DNA of 64,000 nucleotides. Origin: an uncultured Collinsella sp. (GTDB lineage: Bacteria; Actinomycetota; Coriobacteriia; Coriobacteriales; Coriobacteriaceae). Numbering within the stretch: position 1 is the stretch's first letter; each line of letters opens with the position of its first letter. The position numbers and the translations under genes were made by a program. Shown here in pieces: positions 53,201 to 59,899 of this stretch. The notes beneath the pieces were generated by a model. The model was given only the letters and a program-made list of their open reading frames with translations, did no database searches and had not been told where the DNA came from. Location of the stretch: positions 1 through 64,000 of the forward strand of contig CAAENA010000090.1 in NCBI GenBank assembly GCA_900757205.1. The letters run 5' to 3'.

Positions 53201-53925
53201 TCAGGGGCCAAAACCTCGTCCTCAGAACCCTCGAGCCAGTTCCATGCGGCCTTTTCGCTCATGCCGAGCACGCTCTGCAGCACCTCGACGACGTCGTCCT
53301 CAAAGTAGCTGTAGGTGTCGCGGGTCTGGAGCCAGGACTCGCCGTTGACGCGCTCAAAGGCCTCGCGGAACTCCTGGGTCTTGCCCAGGGAATCGATGTG
53401 GTCCTCGAGCTTTGCAAGCTTTAGGTCCTCACCGTAGAAGCCGCGCGCCTCGTAGAACATGCGCTCAAAGCCGCGAAGCAGCGCCGTGGGAGCCGTATCA
53501 CCCTGCTTCCACTGGCCCGCCTTGCTATCGATGTTAAAGAGGATGGCCTGCGTGGGCACCGAGCAGGCGCGCTCCATGGCAGCCGCGACCATGGGGTCGA
53601 CGATTTTGCCGTCAAAGTAGAGGATGGCGCTCTTACCACCGATCTGGCGATTCTCGAGCAGGTAGCTCAGCATCTTGAGGAAGTGCGATTTACCGGAACC
53701 GAAGAAGCCACTGATCCACACGCCGATCTTGTCGGTGGGCACATCAATGGCATCACCGTATGCCTTGAAGAACGTGGCAAGGTGCCCTTGCAGCTCGCGC
53801 GTCACCACGTACTCGTCAAGCTCCTGACGGATGGACCCATCTTTTGAATCCTGGACCTTGACCACGCCGTTGATGGAGCGGTTAATGTCTTTTGCAAAGA
53901 GGTCGCGAATGATCGTGTTGTCCAT
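50263..53925 (-). CDS. brxC: BrxC, large ATPase of type I BREX
   Basis: The 1,220-aa protein begins 'MDNTIIRDLFAKDINRSINGVVKV', followed by P-loop 'WISGFFGSGKSHFLKML' (about 69-85) and a Walker B-like 'RLLFMVDEVGQFI' (about 270-282). Long helical and coiled regions follow, and it ends in a basic Pro/Lys tail. This is the BREX ATPase that is required for both host methylation and phage exclusion. Length is normal for type I (about 1,200 aa). Shine-Dalgarno AAAGGAG precedes the ATG. It lies 78 bases after brxB and 66 bases before pglX. Confidence 0.95.
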   Translation of the reverse strand: MDNTIIRDLFAKDINRSINGVVKVQDSKDGSIRQELDEYVVTRELQGHLATFFKAYGDAIDVPTDKIGVWISGFFGSGKSHFLKMLSYLLENRQIGGKSAILYFDGKIVDPMVAAAMERACSVPTQAILFNIDSKAGQWKQGDTAPTALLRGFERMFYEARGFYGEDLKLAKLEDHIDSLGKTQEFREAFERVNGESWLQTRDTYSYFEDDVVEVLQSVLGMSEKAAWNWLEGSEDEVLAPDVFAKKVKDYVDAQAAAHGGNFRLLFMVDEVGQFITNDQDPSLMLSLQTIVEELGAACGGRVWVMVTSQEAIDNLSLPVGNDFSKIQGRFNTRLSLSSSSVDEVIQRRVLEKTAPAADMLAQVYEQDAAVLKNNFTFEGGSRSDLAGFANSKEFVASYPFVGYQFKLLPDVMTEVRKHGVKAKHMSTGERSMLSAFQESAQVIQHDQTGALVPFWRFFDTISKDLEHGISLVVDRAVRAAENAEGLEPYDVQVLKLLYLIRYIGYVKATVENISILMIDSLDVDKRALKDRVKESLARLERESYVARQGDTYSFLTDEEQEIAQEIARTPIDNAKVIEYIKKRLFESIYTARKLNRGTNDFPFDRYVDGSIHGSNMGGMELSVVTMASDLGRADDAELALKSVDKAIVALSDEVDYWAPLVNAAKIRMYAQTRNLQELPPSTRQIVEAKMREKDFNEKEADALLAEAVLHARCAVNGRMIEIRAAKPAQVFEQVLAQLCDVVFEKAGYIGAPVTSDSDIRSTLAGNVQAGLAGMNAGNTRALKEVEDYLKVQHQRHLDTAMGDIQRQYQQRPFGWREVDIANVVAQLVVEQRAQVLFGGQTVQANDSRMVALLRKDADKAQVRLRVRMSDRLLRATGELMRDLFDLKTVPSNEDKLVAELKERLEGLREACLAMARDYYTGIKPAYPYPGEDECEKMRSEVADVLKDQNEAEAFLTTFTKHEDRLLDAKEDFDKVVEFFESNQRTAFDHAKDFLSRTEGIEYASDDIPSAVENVAKVHEVLKDPKPYGRIKDLQPLMDPVEDDMKKLLGIRRNEFLCRIESDLQDLRAQAESQKGFVNQAKDAIADAGTKYESFKNRAHSAQSLNELSVVATNWGDWLSAAANEMYDAVDEARVRMDNERRTTEVMSTGEVVKKVSNKGAASSAPVPAPKPQRKIKTVRRTDLAKPSRLLSAEDVERYVDDLRSRLMQALAANDEIRIN

Positions 53926-54003
53926 GGGTGCTCCTTTGGGTTTGGGAACGTTATGGCAAAGGGTTGTTACCGGCGGCGGGGCCTTGTCTGCGGGAAGCCG
54001 TGC

Positions 54004-54696
54004 TTACGAGATATCGATGGCGCGGTAGTAGTTATCGGCCGGCAGACGGTTAAAGAGCTGGAAAGAAGAGCCGTTGAAGCTGCCCGGATAGGCAGCGACC
54101 ACAGGCACCTCATCAAAATCCGCAAGCATGCAGTGGAGAAGCGTGTGCATGCGAAAGAATGGGAAGACCTCGCCCGCGCCGGTGAGGAGAATGACGTCTC
54201 TGGGCGCGAACGGCTCGGTCTGCTCAAGGATGTACGCGGCAACTTTCTCGGGCGAGGCGAACTTGGCCACGTCCTCGAGCACGCGCTGGGTACCGCGGCG
54301 CTCCTCTTGGCGCTGGATAGCCTTGAGGACCCGGCGCTTTTCGAGAATTGCCAGCACGGCGTCGTAAAGGTTCACGACCTTGAGCGTGCATGGAAGCTTG
54401 CCGGCCTCGGCATCGCGTGAAAGGGTGTCAAATAATGCACGCGCCTCAAACTCCAGCGCGGGGTCATAGCAAAAAGTGTGGAAGCCGATCTCATTGCCTA
54501 TGCCCTTGTTGGCCAAAAAGTCCTCGCTGCACAGGCACTCGCGCAGAAGCTGCGCACGGCGCTCAAATTCCTGACAGGCACGCTCGGAGCGGGCATGCGC
54601 CGCCACGACGCTCTTGCGGGAATGGATGCCGATATTGGTGGTGAGATCGGTCGCCGGGGTGATAACAGGGTCGACGGCGCTTTTGACGGGAGCCAC
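54004..54696 (-). CDS. brxB: BrxB (DUF1788)
   Basis: The 230-aa protein matches BrxB/DUF1788: 'GNEIGFHTFCYDPALEFEARALFD' region (about 66-89), 'KVVNLYDAVLAILEKRRVL' and the C-terminal 'DVILLTGAGEVFPFFRMHTLLHCM' (about 167-190) followed by 'VPVVAAYPGSFNGSSFQLFNRL'. BrxB is a small conserved BREX component needed for activity; its biochemistry is not settled. The start is GTG, one base after the brxA stop codon, so translation is coupled to brxA. The C-terminal phrases on 'lfyPG..dg..l.Lf' type are shared with BrxB of other species. Confidence 0.92.
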   Translation of the reverse strand: MAPVKSAVDPVITPATDLTTNIGIHSRKSVVAAHARSERACQEFERRAQLLRECLCSEDFLANKGIGNEIGFHTFCYDPALEFEARALFDTLSRDAEAGKLPCTLKVVNLYDAVLAILEKRRVLKAIQRQEERRGTQRVLEDVAKFASPEKVAAYILEQTEPFAPRDVILLTGAGEVFPFFRMHTLLHCMLADFDEVPVVAAYPGSFNGSSFQLFNRLPADNYYRAIDIS

Positions 54697-54697
54697 G

Positions 54698-55348
54698 CTA
54701 CATCACTGCCCTGCCGGTAAGGGCCGCGATAAGCGACTGCTCGCCCAGCTGAACCAAGGCTCGCTCGACATCGGAATCGAGGAAGAGTGGTGACAGGCGC
54801 TCGGACTCCGGGCCCTGGCCCTCGCCGATAAGGCCGGCATGGCGGAGCGTCTGGCGGAGCGAGCCCTTAATGCGCTTGACCGTGGCCTCGGTCCAGCGGG
54901 CCGCGTCCGGATACTCCGTGGTAAAGCGTGTCATAAAGGCGTTGAGGTCAACCGCCGTAAAGGCATAATCGAAGTTTTGCAGGCGCTCCCCTACCTCGAC
55001 GAGCACGAGCTCGCGCACGATATCGTAGCGGCAAATCATGCTATAGAAGATGGCCTGGTCCGCCTGCGTGGGAGTGCCGGATGCCATGAGGCTGGTTAGG
55101 GATGACGCAGCCTCGACGGCGGTTTTGGGGTCGATGCCACGCGCGGCGCATGCGGCGTCTGTGGGCACCATGGCGTCGAGGCGGCGAAGGCACACGGTTG
55201 CGCGGTTGGCGGCCATGCGCTCCGTGGGATATTGAAAGAGGTTCTCGCTCTTTACGCGTACAATGACCTGCTCGTCGCTTGCGCCCTGTATACGCAGGGC
55301 AGCGACGATGCGCATCTCATGCGGGAGGAATTGCTCGCGGGTGAGCAC
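54698..55348 (-). CDS. brxA: BrxA (DUF1819), first gene of the BREX operon
   Basis: The 216-aa protein matches BrxA: 'LPHEMRIVAALRIQGASDEQVIVRV' region (about 8-32), 'ENLFQYPTERMAANRATVCLRRLDAM' (about 35-60), and a C-terminal helical DNA-binding-like domain ('WTEATVKRIKGSLRQTLRHAGLIG', about 152-175). BrxA binds DNA and is conserved in type I loci. The given start is a GTG whose G is the last of a run of ten G. In this frame a stop codon (TAA) lies eight codons upstream. A better-spaced GTG (55382, with GGAG 8 bases before) lies in another frame and would join brxA only if the run had nine G. Translation may therefore depend on the tract length. The run itself could act as a Shine-Dalgarno only at zero spacing. 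Confidence 0.88.
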   Translation of the reverse strand: MLTREQFLPHEMRIVAALRIQGASDEQVIVRVKSENLFQYPTERMAANRATVCLRRLDAMVPTDAACAARGIDPKTAVEAASSLTSLMASGTPTQADQAIFYSMICRYDIVRELVLVEVGERLQNFDYAFTAVDLNAFMTRFTTEYPDAARWTEATVKRIKGSLRQTLRHAGLIGEGQGPESERLSPLFLDSDVERALVQLGEQSLIAALTGRAVM

Positions 55349-55357
55349 CCCCCCCCC
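55348..55357 (-). repeat. Homopolymeric G10 tract at the brxA start codon
   Basis: Ten consecutive C on the plus strand (G on the coding strand) include the first base of the GTG start. Tracts of this length are prone to slippage during replication. Confidence 0.9.
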
Positions 55358-55376
55358 GAACGCTTTTTGTGGTTAT

Positions 55377-55405
55377 ATCCACAGTACACGCTCCAAGGGT
55401 GTCAA
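55377..55405 (-). promoter_or_regulatory. Putative BREX operon promoter
   Basis: On the minus strand, TTGACA (55405-55400) is followed after 17-18 bases by GTGGAT/TGGATA (55382-55376) and then TATAAC. If this is the promoter, the transcript starts only about 15-25 bases before brxA. The same stretch contains GGAG followed by GTG, so it could instead be a translation start; both uses cannot apply to one transcript. Confidence 0.45.
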
Positions 55406-55409
55406 AGGC

Positions 55410-55457
55410 TGTCACAAGTGCGCCGCAACCCGGCAGGCAGGTGCGGCGCACATGACA
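55410..55457. promoter_or_regulatory. Inverted repeat just upstream of the BREX promoter
   Basis: GTGCGCCGCA (55418-55427) pairs with TGCGGCGCAC (55442-55451), with TGTCA/TGACA at the outer ends. Its place immediately upstream of TTGACA suits a regulator-binding site; a hairpin for plus-strand transcripts is also possible. The rest of this 339-base gap up to 55687 shows no gene. Confidence 0.55.
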
Positions 55458-55647
55458 ATAATCATACCTGTTAGTAAAAAAGTTACCACGCCCAGAGTGT
55501 CAAATGTTGAGCAACAAAATTAAATCCGGTTAACGGTCATTTTCGCAGCTCAGAAGCTTTGACGAGGTCCCCAAATCACACTTGCCAGACAACCGCGCTT
55601 ACGAATGCAGGCACGCACACGCCCAACGCCATCCTCCGCTATATTCA

Positions 55648-55675
55648 ACATAGAGTTATACATATGCTTCTATGT
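55648..55675 (+). promoter_or_regulatory. Inverted repeat in front of the small antitoxin-like gene
   Basis: ACATAGAG (55648) and CTTCTATGT (55667) are near-complementary and lie just before the Shine-Dalgarno, a usual place for autoregulation by antitoxins. Confidence 0.4.
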
Positions 55676-55687
55676 AAGGAGCTTCAT

Positions 55688-55861
55688 ATGTCTGTCGTAA
55701 AGTCTATTTCTGATCAGACGCGCGCACTAACTACCATTCAGGAACGCGAAGATCACATTCAACGTGCCATCGCTCGTGGCTACGACGACCTCACCAACGG
55801 TCGCGTACGCCCCTGGAAACAAGCAAAGGCCGAGGCGGATCGGATACGAGCCTCGAGATAA
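55688..55861 (+). CDS. Small antitoxin-like protein without a visible toxin partner
   Basis: The 57-aa protein is charged, with 'IQRAIARGYDDLTNGRVRPWKQAKAEADRI' in its second half, a pattern like the C-terminal tails of RelB/ParD-type antitoxins. The ATG at 55688 follows AAGGAG, and an inverted repeat precedes it. A longer frame from 55559 lacks a Shine-Dalgarno sequence. The following gene is serC, so no toxin is encoded downstream; upstream is the divergent BREX operon. It may be an orphan antitoxin or a small unrelated regulator. Confidence 0.5.
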   Translation: MSVVKSISDQTRALTTIQEREDHIQRAIARGYDDLTNGRVRPWKQAKAEADRIRASR

Positions 55862-55991
55862 TCCCTCCCCCATGTAACCATCCTGTAAATCATAGCGGCG
55901 CACTCGGGTTTTGCTGTGATTCGGTCGCGCCTGACGCTCCACTGTGCTAAAGTATCCCGAACGTTCAAACGACTACGAGGGGAACTAGAAG

Positions 55992-57116
55992 ATGGCACGT
56001 GTGCACAACTTCTCAGCTGGCCCGGCCGCGCTGCCTACAAGCGTGCTCGCCGAGATCGCCGACGAGATGATGGACTACCGCGGTTGCGGCATGTCCGTGC
56101 TCGAGATGAGCCATCGATCTAGCATGTACCAGCAGATTATCAACGACGCCGAGGCAACCCTGCGCCGTCTGCTGAGCATCCCCGACAACTACCGCGTCCT
56201 GTTTTTGCAGGGCGGCGCCACGCTGCAGTTTGCGGGCATCCCCATGAACCTCATGCGCCGCGGCCGCGCCGGCTACGTCGTGACCGGCAACTTTGCCAAC
56301 AAGGCGTACAAGGAGGCCGCCAAGTACGGTGAGGCCGTGCTGCTCGCGAGCTCCGAGGACACCAACTTCGACCGCATTCCCTACATGGCCGACGTCAACG
56401 CACGCATTGCCGCCGAGGCCGCGGGCGAAGGCCTCGACTACGTCTACATCTGCCAGAACAACACCATCTTTGGCACCATGTACCACGAGCTGCCCGCTTG
56501 CGGCGATGTGCCGCTGGTCGCCGATGTCTCGAGCTGTTTTCTGTCGCAGCCGCTCGACGTTGAGCGCTACGGGCTCATCTACGCCGGCGCGCAGAAAAAC
56601 GCCGGTGCCGCGGGCGTGACCGTGGTCATCGTTCGCGACGACCTCATCGCCGAAGGCCCCGCCTTTGCGCAGACGCCGCAGTACCTGGACCTCAAGACCC
56701 AGGCCGCCAAGGGCTCCATGCTCAACACGCCTAACACCTTTGGCATCTACGTATGCGGCAAGGTATTCCGCTGGGTCGAGGAGACCGGCGGACTTACCGC
56801 CATGGCCGAGCGCAACTGGGCCAAGGCCAACCTGCTCTACGACCTGCTCGAGCACAGCGAGCTGTTCCATGGCACCACGCAGGCCGGCAGCCGCTCCATC
56901 GCCAACGTCACCTTCCGCACCGGCGACGCCGAACTCGACACGGCCTTTGTCACAGGCGCGGCCGAGCACCAGATTCAAAACGTCAAGGGCCATCGTCTGG
57001 TGGGCGGCATGCGCGCCAGCGTCTACAACGCCGTCACCATGGAAGACGTTCAGGCGCTGGCCACGTACATGAAGGACTTCGAAGCGCAGCATAGTTTGAG
57101 CCCGCGATCTAACTAG
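55992..57116 (+). CDS. serC: Phosphoserine aminotransferase
   Basis: The 374-aa protein starts with the SerC signature 'HNFSAGPAALPTSVL', has 'MSHRSSMYQQII', 'VLFLQGGATLQFAGIPMNL' (about 69-87), and the PLP-lysine region 'LIYAGAQKNAGAAGVTVVIV' (about 195-214, Lys in 'QKN'). It makes phosphoserine from 3-phosphohydroxypyruvate and glutamate. Shine-Dalgarno GAGGGGAA precedes the ATG. serA starts 69 bases downstream in the same direction, so the two form the serine operon; serB is not in the window. Confidence 0.97.
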   Translation: MARVHNFSAGPAALPTSVLAEIADEMMDYRGCGMSVLEMSHRSSMYQQIINDAEATLRRLLSIPDNYRVLFLQGGATLQFAGIPMNLMRRGRAGYVVTGNFANKAYKEAAKYGEAVLLASSEDTNFDRIPYMADVNARIAAEAAGEGLDYVYICQNNTIFGTMYHELPACGDVPLVADVSSCFLSQPLDVERYGLIYAGAQKNAGAAGVTVVIVRDDLIAEGPAFAQTPQYLDLKTQAAKGSMLNTPNTFGIYVCGKVFRWVEETGGLTAMAERNWAKANLLYDLLEHSELFHGTTQAGSRSIANVTFRTGDAELDTAFVTGAAEHQIQNVKGHRLVGGMRASVYNAVTMEDVQALATYMKDFEAQHSLSPRSN

Positions 57117-57185
57117 CCCGCAACCCGCGGGCCGACCAGCCACTTCAAACCACTTGTTTCAAACAAACCTGCTAAGGAGTTTTCC

Positions 57186-58349
57186 ATGCGCAAGATCAAG
57201 ACCATCGACGACATCACCAAAGACGGCGAAGTCGAGTTTGGCGAGGGCTACGAGTTTGTGAGCACCGCCGAGGAGGCCGACGCCATCCTGATGCGTTCCA
57301 CCGACCTGCACGGCTACGAGCTGCCCGAGGGCATCCGCGCCATCGCCCGCTGCGGCGCCGGCGTCAACAACATCCCCGTCGAGGAGTACGCCAAGAAGGG
57401 CGTCGTCGTCTTTAACTCCCCCGGCGCCAACAGCAACGCCGTCAAGGAGCTCGTCCTGGGCATGCTGGTGCTTTCGAGCCGCGGCGTCGTGCAGTCGATG
57501 AACTGGGTGCGCAACAACGCCGACGACCCCGAGATTCAGGTCGATGCCGAAAAGGCCAAGAAGGCCTTTGTGGGCCGCGAGCTCAAGGGCAAGCGCATCG
57601 GCGTCATCGGCCTGGGCAACGTGGGCTCCAAGGTCGCCAACGCCTGCGTCGACCTGGGTATGGACGTCTACGGCTACGATCCGTTCATTTCCGTCGAGCA
57701 CGCGTGGGTGCTGAGCCGCGAGGTGCAGCGCGTGGGCACGCTCGAGGATCTGTGCCGCGGCTGCGACTACCTCACCGTGCACGTGCCCAGCAAGGCAGAC
57801 ACCATCGGCATGATCAGCACCGAGCAGATCGACCTGCTGGCGCCCGACGCCGTGCTCATCAACTACGCGCGCGAAACCATCATTGACGAGGACGCCGTCG
57901 ACGCTGCCCTGCGCGAGGGCAAGCTCAGCTGGTTTAGCTGCGACTTTGCCACGCCCAAGACCGTCAAGATGCCCAACACGTTTATCACCACGCATTCGGG
58001 CGCCGGCACCGGCGAGGCCGAGGCCAACTGCGCCGACATGGCCATCAGCGAGCTCAAGGATTACCTGGAAAACGGCAACATCGCGCACAGCGTCAACTAC
58101 CCCGCCTGCAGCATGGGCAAGGCGCGCGCCGCAAGCCGCATTGCCTGCCTGCATGCCAACGTGCCCAACATGATCGGCCAGATCACGGCCATTCTCGCCA
58201 AGGACAACGCCAACGTGCAGCGCATGACCAACGAGTCCGCTGGCGAGAACGCCTACACCATGTTCGACACCGATGAGCACCTGGACGGCAGCACGATCGA
58301 GGCGCTCAAGCAGATTCCGTCGATGTATCGCGTGCGCGTGATTAAATAG
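57186..58349 (+). CDS. serA: D-3-phosphoglycerate dehydrogenase-like, with ACT domain
   Basis: The 387-aa protein is a D-isomer 2-hydroxyacid dehydrogenase: 'CGAGVNNIPVEEYAKKGVVVFNSPG' region (about 56-80), NAD-binding 'GKRIGVIGLGNVGSKVANA' (about 136-154), 'INYARETIIDEDAV' (catalytic Arg region) and 'TTHSGAGTGEAE' with the catalytic His. The last 75 residues ('NMIGQITAILAKDNANVQRM') form a serine-sensing ACT domain. The segment that in most SerA reads 'G-A-x-D-V-F-x-x-E-P' is 'SWFSCDFATPK' here, a clear departure typical of a short SerA branch. With serC next to it, 3-phosphoglycerate dehydrogenase is the best assignment. Start follows AAGGAG. Confidence 0.92.
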   Translation: MRKIKTIDDITKDGEVEFGEGYEFVSTAEEADAILMRSTDLHGYELPEGIRAIARCGAGVNNIPVEEYAKKGVVVFNSPGANSNAVKELVLGMLVLSSRGVVQSMNWVRNNADDPEIQVDAEKAKKAFVGRELKGKRIGVIGLGNVGSKVANACVDLGMDVYGYDPFISVEHAWVLSREVQRVGTLEDLCRGCDYLTVHVPSKADTIGMISTEQIDLLAPDAVLINYARETIIDEDAVDAALREGKLSWFSCDFATPKTVKMPNTFITTHSGAGTGEAEANCADMAISELKDYLENGNIAHSVNYPACSMGKARAASRIACLHANVPNMIGQITAILAKDNANVQRMTNESAGENAYTMFDTDEHLDGSTIEALKQIPSMYRVRVIK

Positions 58350-58389
58350 CGCCGGCGCCAATCCTGCCAGACAGACCACGAAGCCCATT

Positions 58390-58422
58390 CGGCCCCCGTT
58401 TTCACGAAACGGGGGCCGATTT
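58390..58422 (+). terminator. Rho-independent terminator after serA
   Basis: CGGCCCCCGTTT pairs with AAACGGGGGCCG and is followed by ATTTTG. Confidence 0.9.
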
Positions 58423-58695
58423 TGTTGCTCCGGACGACTTTAAAATGATACCCAGAACAAGTTTTTTCAGATAATCGATAGTGAGGCTCCAGTCGCTAAG
58501 CACACCCGCTTTGATAAACAGCTTTATCAGGGACTTTATTAGGTAAAAATCGGTCTCTATGTGCCGAATGTAAGTTGACTGTCCATTTTCCGAAACAACT
58601 TATTCTAGGTAGCATTTTTAAGGCCCTTCCAAGGCAAAATATAAGTATTTTGCGACCAAAACTCTAGTCCGCGCGACCATTTTCCGCCCGCGCGG
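58423..58695. other. AT-rich intergenic region after serA
   Basis: No gene, repeat or clear hairpin is seen. It is AT-richer than its surroundings and ends at the 3' end of the convergent AbiEi-like gene. Confidence 0.3.
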
Positions 58696-59745
58696 CTACA
58701 TTCCCGCCCAATCGATAAAAATCTCCTCACGAAGCCGCCGTTCGAGCTCCTGCTGTCGCGGCGTCTTGTCTTTCAGCGGCACATCGAGATAGGACATGAT
58801 GAGCTCCATCACCACGCGGAAGGCATCGGAGTCGGCCAGCTGGCCATAGGTCATCAGAACGACGGGATATCCCATCGCTTGCAAGGCCGTCGTTCGATCG
58901 GAGTCCGAGATCTTGGATTCAATGGATCCGTGAATGGCTTTACCTTGGCATTCAACCAGACACTCTCGACTGCCGTCCTTATTTGCCAGCAGGATATCGG
59001 CATAGCGCCTATCAAGCCCCGAAATCAGGCGGGCGCTGCGCGTCATACGAATCTCAACGTTATTGGTAAGGCTCAGCCCTTCGCCGCCGCGCAACCTCGT
59101 AAGGCCAAACAGCATCGAAGCCTGGACCTCGAGCGGCGATGCCGCCACCCCCATGATGCATTTCGCGGCACGCGTGAACGATTTAGCGCCGCGGAGCCCC
59201 GGGATCTTATCGACGTACTCGATAAGTTCAGAGAGCTCAATCAAGGGAGGTCGTTTCCACAAGTCCGTTGGATTCCCCGAGGTATCCTTTACGTTTTCCC
59301 AGCCCAGCCGTGCGTCGCCCCACCGGCTCCCATACGCCTGCTCAAGTGCCGACTTTACCTGAGGCGCAATCTTGCACACGGCAAAGGTGCCGCACATCTC
59401 ATACATGCACATGATCAGACGCTCGTTTGAAACCGAGGAAGCCAGGGTCAGCAGGGTAAAGAGTGGGGACGCGACATCGAGGCCAAACTCTGTCTGCCGC
59501 ACGGAATCAAACGGCCTCTCCCCGTTCCAAACATGTCTGACAATGCGATCGCCCTTGCGCCCGCAGACGCCCTGCGCCAACACGTGTAACGGGGCGCCCA
59601 GGAAATGCTTGACGAGCGGGTGCTCACAAAGATGCTCCCTGCGCGGATCGTCCACAGAATCGGGCAGATCCGGCATTACCGCCAAGACCTGTGGGGGTAT
59701 CCGGTGATACCGAAAGGCAGATATGTCGCACAGCATGTCGTCCAT
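58696..59745 (-). CDS. AbiEi-like / nuclease-fold protein of unknown function
   Basis: The 349-aa protein begins like a family common in Coriobacteria ('ICDxSAFRYHRIPP' type), with 'GLDVASPLFTLLTLASSVSNERLIMCMYEMCG' (about 88-119) resembling the C-terminal half of AbiEi-type antitoxin/regulators. The C-terminal third, 'RRYADILLANKDGSRECLVECQGKAIHG' then 'SDRTTALQAMGYPVVLMTYGQL', follows the PD-(D/E)xK / DUF559 endonuclease pattern: D..., ExQ, H and D-R. It could be a regulator with a Vsr-like nuclease fold. Start 59745 is chosen by family likeness; the Shine-Dalgarno sequence is weak and an upstream TTG at 59793 is possible. Confidence 0.6.
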   Translation of the reverse strand: MDDMLCDISAFRYHRIPPQVLAVMPDLPDSVDDPRREHLCEHPLVKHFLGAPLHVLAQGVCGRKGDRIVRHVWNGERPFDSVRQTEFGLDVASPLFTLLTLASSVSNERLIMCMYEMCGTFAVCKIAPQVKSALEQAYGSRWGDARLGWENVKDTSGNPTDLWKRPPLIELSELIEYVDKIPGLRGAKSFTRAAKCIMGVAASPLEVQASMLFGLTRLRGGEGLSLTNNVEIRMTRSARLISGLDRRYADILLANKDGSRECLVECQGKAIHGSIESKISDSDRTTALQAMGYPVVLMTYGQLADSDAFRVVMELIMSYLDVPLKDKTPRQQELERRLREEIFIDWAGM

Positions 59746-59899
59746 GAAGGGTACGTACCCACTGCGTCGTTTGCAAACCCGCCTGGACGGCAAACGCGAT
59801 GGCTCGGCCTGCGAACTGTAAATACTGTTGCGCGAACATCGCGGATCTCTCAGGAGGCTTACAATCGGTTTGGTAAGCAGACTGATTGTGAGGTTGCAT

